Shown piece after piece: positions 60,727 through 64,000 of a stretch of 64,000 nucleotides of DNA; position 1 is the stretch's first letter, and the number at the start of each line of letters is the position of its first letter. Position numbers and translations under genes: made by a program. Location of the stretch: the NCBI GenBank assembly GCA_038503035.1, contig JAVSML010024622.1, positions 1,043,097 to 1,107,096 on the forward strand. Direction: 5' to 3'. The DNA comes from Crocodylus rhombifer (Eukaryota; Chordata; Crocodylia; Crocodylidae). The notes under the pieces are model-generated. The model worked only from the letters and a program-made list of their open reading frames with translations. It was not told the origin of the DNA and did no database searches.

Positions 60727-62716
60727 CTAAACAGGAATGAAACAAGAGCATTTTGCTTCATTATTGCTACTAAAGAAAACTGTAGTATAAAGAAACAGTA
60801 ACATCGGTACTTGCAGAGTCTTTACACAACAAATAGCTAATACACTTTTGTACTGAGACAGGTTAACTTATAAGAAGAGCCGGGACTGAAGACCAATTTT
60901 TTTCAGAGTTGTCCAAGACTCATTTTCAGAAGTGGTTTAGATACTTGTGAGCCTCTCATTTCTATGAGATTTAGGCACACATGAAAAATTTACCTTATTT
61001 ACATTTTGTAAGATGTTACATACACTCAGAACATATCAACATCATCTCTCAAATGCACCTGGGATTTCAGGAAATGATCCTGGGCAACTGTAAATATGGA
61101 GGGGTCCTAAATCCCAGTCTTATCCCCTCCTTCAGTGTACAGAAAAAAAACCCAGGCTTTTTTGTATAGAATTACTAAATACTTTCATTTTGTGCTACCT
61201 ATGACCATGCTGGTTCTATAAGGACTACTATACTGCCTGATGGACACTAATGGTGATAGATATTTTATGCAAGCAGCAAGGATTTTTGTGATGTCTTATA
61301 CTGGACCAACTGTATACTTGGCAGACCTCTTGGACAAGCTTCTGGGCATTAAGTGCCCTTCCTCGGGTCTAAGCTATTTTATACTCAGTTCAATTCATTT
61401 AGTCTCATTTCCCTTGAATTTGTTCAGTCTATTGCAATTTAGGCTTCATTAAGTCTTAAAATGCTGCATTTGGATTAGCTCTTCTGCACATGAACATAAC
61501 AATTCTCCCATCCATGCAAACCCAGCTGCACAGCTTCCCACCCCAATCCAGCCCAGCAGCAACTTCCTTATTGTTTTAAGAAACCTTTCTGGAAGATAAA
61601 AGAGCTTTTATATTAAGTCACTGAACATGCCCCTCTGCCTTACCTTCTTACAAACAAACCAATCAAAGAAATGCAATTCTTAGTATTCCTTAATTTCAGT
61701 AAGAGAAAAAGCAAGTGCTTTATGGAATTCTTGGGGTAGAAAAGCAAATAATCATTCTTTTTCTTACTCTCCCATTTGATCTACCAAGTTCTTTTCTCTA
61801 TCATGCTGGATTGGCATTTCCAAAATGATCAAAGGGAGGAAATACCACCATTTAAGCAGCTGGAAAGTACTACCACTTTTGAGAATGATTTTTGAAGCTG
61901 GCCTTAAAATTCAATGGCTTGGCTATAGAGGAAATCACTACAAGCAGGACTTGAAGCATCCAAAGGTAAACAGGTGTCAAAGCATCTTCTAATGAACAGA
62001 AGTGAAACGGCTCCACACATCAGCTTTGCTACTTCATGTAACTGCATCTCTTAAGTTTGGAACAATATACATCAGCTACCTTGGATGGACATGGTCCTTT
62101 ATAGATTTTAATTCGAAACCCATTCAATTTGCGATAATCTTCTTCCACATTTACATGAAGGTTGATTTTGGTTTTCTGCATAGTTATCCTGAATCTACTT
62201 TCCTTCTGGCCTCTATTTTCAAGTTATTAATTTATATTTCAAAAGCATCCAGAAAATAAGGGCACTAATATAAGAACTCTGAAACATTAAAAATGTAATT
62301 TTAGATTGTCAGACCAACTGGAGGTGTAAATCAAAGTGCCTGGCACAATGCTATACCTCCTGGACTAACCCACCAGAACAGAGTTGTGGAATTTGGCTAG
62401 CCTCTTGCTAGGCAGTGTTTGATAAAAGAGACATACTGCATGAATTGGTAGTTGAATTGACTTGATTTTTCTCATTTCTACTGGAGAAGAGGAGGATCTA
62501 GGAGAGATTCTATCCATTTTGACAAATGTTCCTGAACAACAATTCTACTGTCTATGTACATGTTCATTTCAGTAGTCTATGAGGGAAACCCCCCAGAGGT
62601 TTTATTTATGTTCTGTTTTTAAAGTCTGAAGTCATATAACACATGCCCTGGGTTTTGGATTGGTGGTGTGGGGGGAACTATCTTTCAATTGACCTTGAAG
62701 ATTTTCCCAAACATAC
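60727..62716. other. ANGEL2: ANGEL2 intron (2.0 kb)
   Basis: Between the 61-nt exon and the TVDYIFYS exon. It contains a fragment at about 61255-61375 (GATGTCTTATACTGGACCAA, CTCTTGGACAAGCTTCTGGG) of the same type of dispersed repeat as at 60081. No other exon was seen. Confidence 0.55.
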
Positions 62717-62777
62717 TTTTCAGCTGCTATCACAATCTTCTGAGAGTTCTCCAATTGTGGTTCTTTCATCTCTTCTC
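62717..62777 (-). CDS. ANGEL2: ANGEL2 small internal coding exon (61 nt)
   Basis: The neighbouring exons at 63699 (ending in phase 1) and 60726 (starting in phase 2) cannot join directly, so an exon of matching phase must lie between them. This one has the acceptor ATTTTGTAG and donor GTATGT. It encodes, with split codons at both ends, GEEMKEPQLENSQKIVIAA then EK, and continues into LSSKLQHHF. Human ANGEL2 has a weakly conserved acidic and Gln-rich linker in this position ending AEKLSS, which fits. The length of 61 nt is not a multiple of three, so skipping would shift the frame. The exon is 88 bp from a transposon (62866-63250) in the adjacent intron. Confidence 0.88.
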
Positions 62778-62865
62778 CTACAAAATAAAAAGATTTTCTA
62801 ATCAATGCTACAAAATGAAGGCAGTCAGATCACTAAAGAAAACTAGTGAAGAAAGTAGCCTAGCA

Positions 62866-63250
62866 CAGGGCTATCCAAATTCTGGGTGGCTGGGTGCTGC
62901 ATGCCTCCCCAGCCAAACACCCTGTGCCATATGCTAAATTGTGTCCCCCTCCACCCATGCTGGCACCCTGCCACGCCACGTGGGCTCCCCTGCTGCACTG
63001 CACTGTGTGGCAGGGAACCCCTATTGTGCCGTGCAAGGTCCCTACGTCTTTGAACTTCCTACTGGTTCCTTCGTCCACACAGGCTGCACTGCCCAGTCCC
63101 CTGGAGGTGGCAGGAGCAGGAAGCAGAAACTGGGGGAGTGATGGAGAACTTAGAGTCCAGGAGTAGTAGGAGTGCAGTAGGGAAAGCAGCACCTGGACCA
63201 GCAGTCTGGAGGCTGCAGGTGGCTTGAAGGCCACTAGTTGGACAGCCCTG
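62866..63250. mobile_element. hAT-like element next to an ANGEL2 exon
   Basis: Ends are CAGGGCTATCCAAAT and the complement of CAGGGCTGTCCAACT. Flanks GCCTAGCA (62858-62865) and GTTTAGTA (63251-63258) match at 5 of 8 positions, all three differences being C/T transitions. It sits in the intron, 88 bp upstream (in transcription) of the 61-nt exon. Confidence 0.75.
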
Positions 63251-63698
63251 GTTTAGTATAACATATTCAAATACTATTTTTTATTTTAACAGGGAAAATA
63301 ATCCATTAAGATTAAATTTCCAGCTTCTTTCCTAAGAGTCCCTTCAAACAAATTTGTACAGCTCCAAATATTTTACCTAAAATATATATACCCCTTCAAG
63401 TGGCATACTATTTATTTAAATGACACAAGGACAGGAAGTGTTAGAGGGACAGTTTTAGAGATATCCAAAAGTAATTTTTTAATATTTCCAGCTAGTTTCT
63501 GCATTTTCATCTCAAATGACATTATCTTTCCAAGTAAATACTAAGGCAGGTGAATAACTTTGTCTGAGGGGTTCCAATAAATCCAAGTTTGCAGTATCAG
63601 GGCCCAAATGTTTTTTATGGAAAAAAATATTTGGCTTTTAACTGAGAATATGGATGACGTTTTCAGAGAATCATCAATTTCCCTATTCAGAAACTTAC
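63251..63698. other. ANGEL2: ANGEL2 intron, remaining part
   Basis: AT-rich intron between the QRILSIPIWP exon and the hAT-like element; nothing else recognised. Confidence 0.5.
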
Positions 63699-63825
63699 CT
63701 GAATGTTCTTCCCTTTGCTGTTGTCGTATTTCATACACACAGTTCTGAGAAATCCCCAGCCTCTGAGGCCAAATCGGAATAGATAAGATTCTTTGTCCCC
63801 TAGGAAACTGTTCTTGTCCAGACAC
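63699..63825 (-). CDS. ANGEL2: ANGEL2 internal coding exon (QRILSIPIWP)
   Basis: This 127-nt exon follows the acceptor TTCTTCTGTAG and ends CATTCAG before the consensus donor GTAAGT. It starts in phase 0 with Val, then SGQEQFPRGQRILSIPIWPQ, RLGISQNCVYEIRQQQREE, HS and one base of a Gly codon. The match to ANGEL2 is clear. The GTG at 63825 is an internal Val codon and not a start. The remaining 175 bp to the window edge are intron. Confidence 0.94.
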
Positions 63826-64000
63826 CTACAGAAGAATGTACATGTCTGTATTATACAAGATCTGATTTAGACCACAAAATAAACTTTGATATTCTTAAAA
63901 TCAATCGCAATCCAATTAAACAAACATAGCCACCATGCTGCTAGAGACAGAAGAAAAGCATGCTTTTTATAGTAGTTCCTCAAAGCTTTTTCTTTTTAAA

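Larger units (their letters stand above)
52355..63825 (-). other. ANGEL2: ANGEL2 gene, 3' part (partial gene model)
   Basis: Four - strand exons join in phase (1, 2, 1) through GT-AG introns and give the C-terminal part of ANGEL2. This is an endonuclease/exonuclease/phosphatase (EEP) protein of the CCR4/nocturnin group, described as a phosphatase that removes 2',3'-cyclic phosphates from RNA ends. The segments SGQEQFPRGQRILSIPIWP, SRSAVTVDYIFYS and SSDHLPLLAKF are characteristic. The more 5' exons, with the N-terminal EEP residues, must lie beyond 64000. Position and orientation relative to VASH2 agree with the human gene order as I recall it. The 3' boundary is uncertain by several kilobases because several poly(A) signals are possible. 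Confidence 0.92.

Overview
The window is vertebrate nuclear DNA, most likely from a reptile. A crocodilian is my first guess and a turtle my second. The guess rests on three things: coding exons of about 80-90% apparent similarity to amniote proteins separated by kilobase-long GT-AG introns; abundant CR1 LINE sequence, one copy young enough to hold a 632-codon open reading frame; and many short non-autonomous DNA transposons with hAT-type ends. There are no operons, CRISPR arrays or prokaryotic signals.

Two protein genes are present, both partial. VASH2 (vasohibin-2, tubulin tyrosine carboxypeptidase) runs on the + strand. Its last four coding exons are at 14086-14160, 30772-31153, 35874-35989 and 48962-49034, followed by a long 3' UTR that probably ends near 52295. 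The exons join in phase and end in TAA; the 5' exons lie upstream of the window, so 1-14085 reads as intron. ANGEL2 (EEP-family 2',3'-cyclic phosphatase) runs on the - strand towards it, with its last four coding exons at 63699-63825, 62717-62777, 60563-60726 and 56920-57074. Its 5' exons lie beyond the right edge. The genes are tail to tail, with candidate poly(A) signals about 100 bp apart near 52.3-52.4 kb, matching the VASH2/ANGEL2 order I recall for human chromosome 1.

Most of the rest is intron and transposon debris. A large - strand CR1 occupies about 17578-20622, and smaller CR1 pieces occur at 8.8-9.5, 20.6, 29.8 and 36.3-38.1 kb. Ten hAT-like elements are placed by terminal repeats, several with recognisable 8-bp target duplications. 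There are fold-back elements at 2.3, 8.1, 16.9-17.6, 40.3 and 44.0 kb, a TA-flanked palindromic family at 41.3 and 48.2 kb, a candidate solo LTR at 42.0-43.0 kb, two tandem arrays (about 50-bp and 41-bp periods), and MIR-like SINE remnants.

I found no convincing unknown multi-gene system. The observations most worth following are regulatory or structural: two 8-mer miR-200-type sites in the VASH2 3' UTR; a consensus splice donor inside the penultimate VASH2 exon; a frame-neutral 75-nt exon that carries the catalytic cysteine; the convergent 3' ends; and the nested fold-back/hAT/CR1 insertion near 17 kb. Family assignments come from recognition of motifs and remembered consensus sequences; no search was run.
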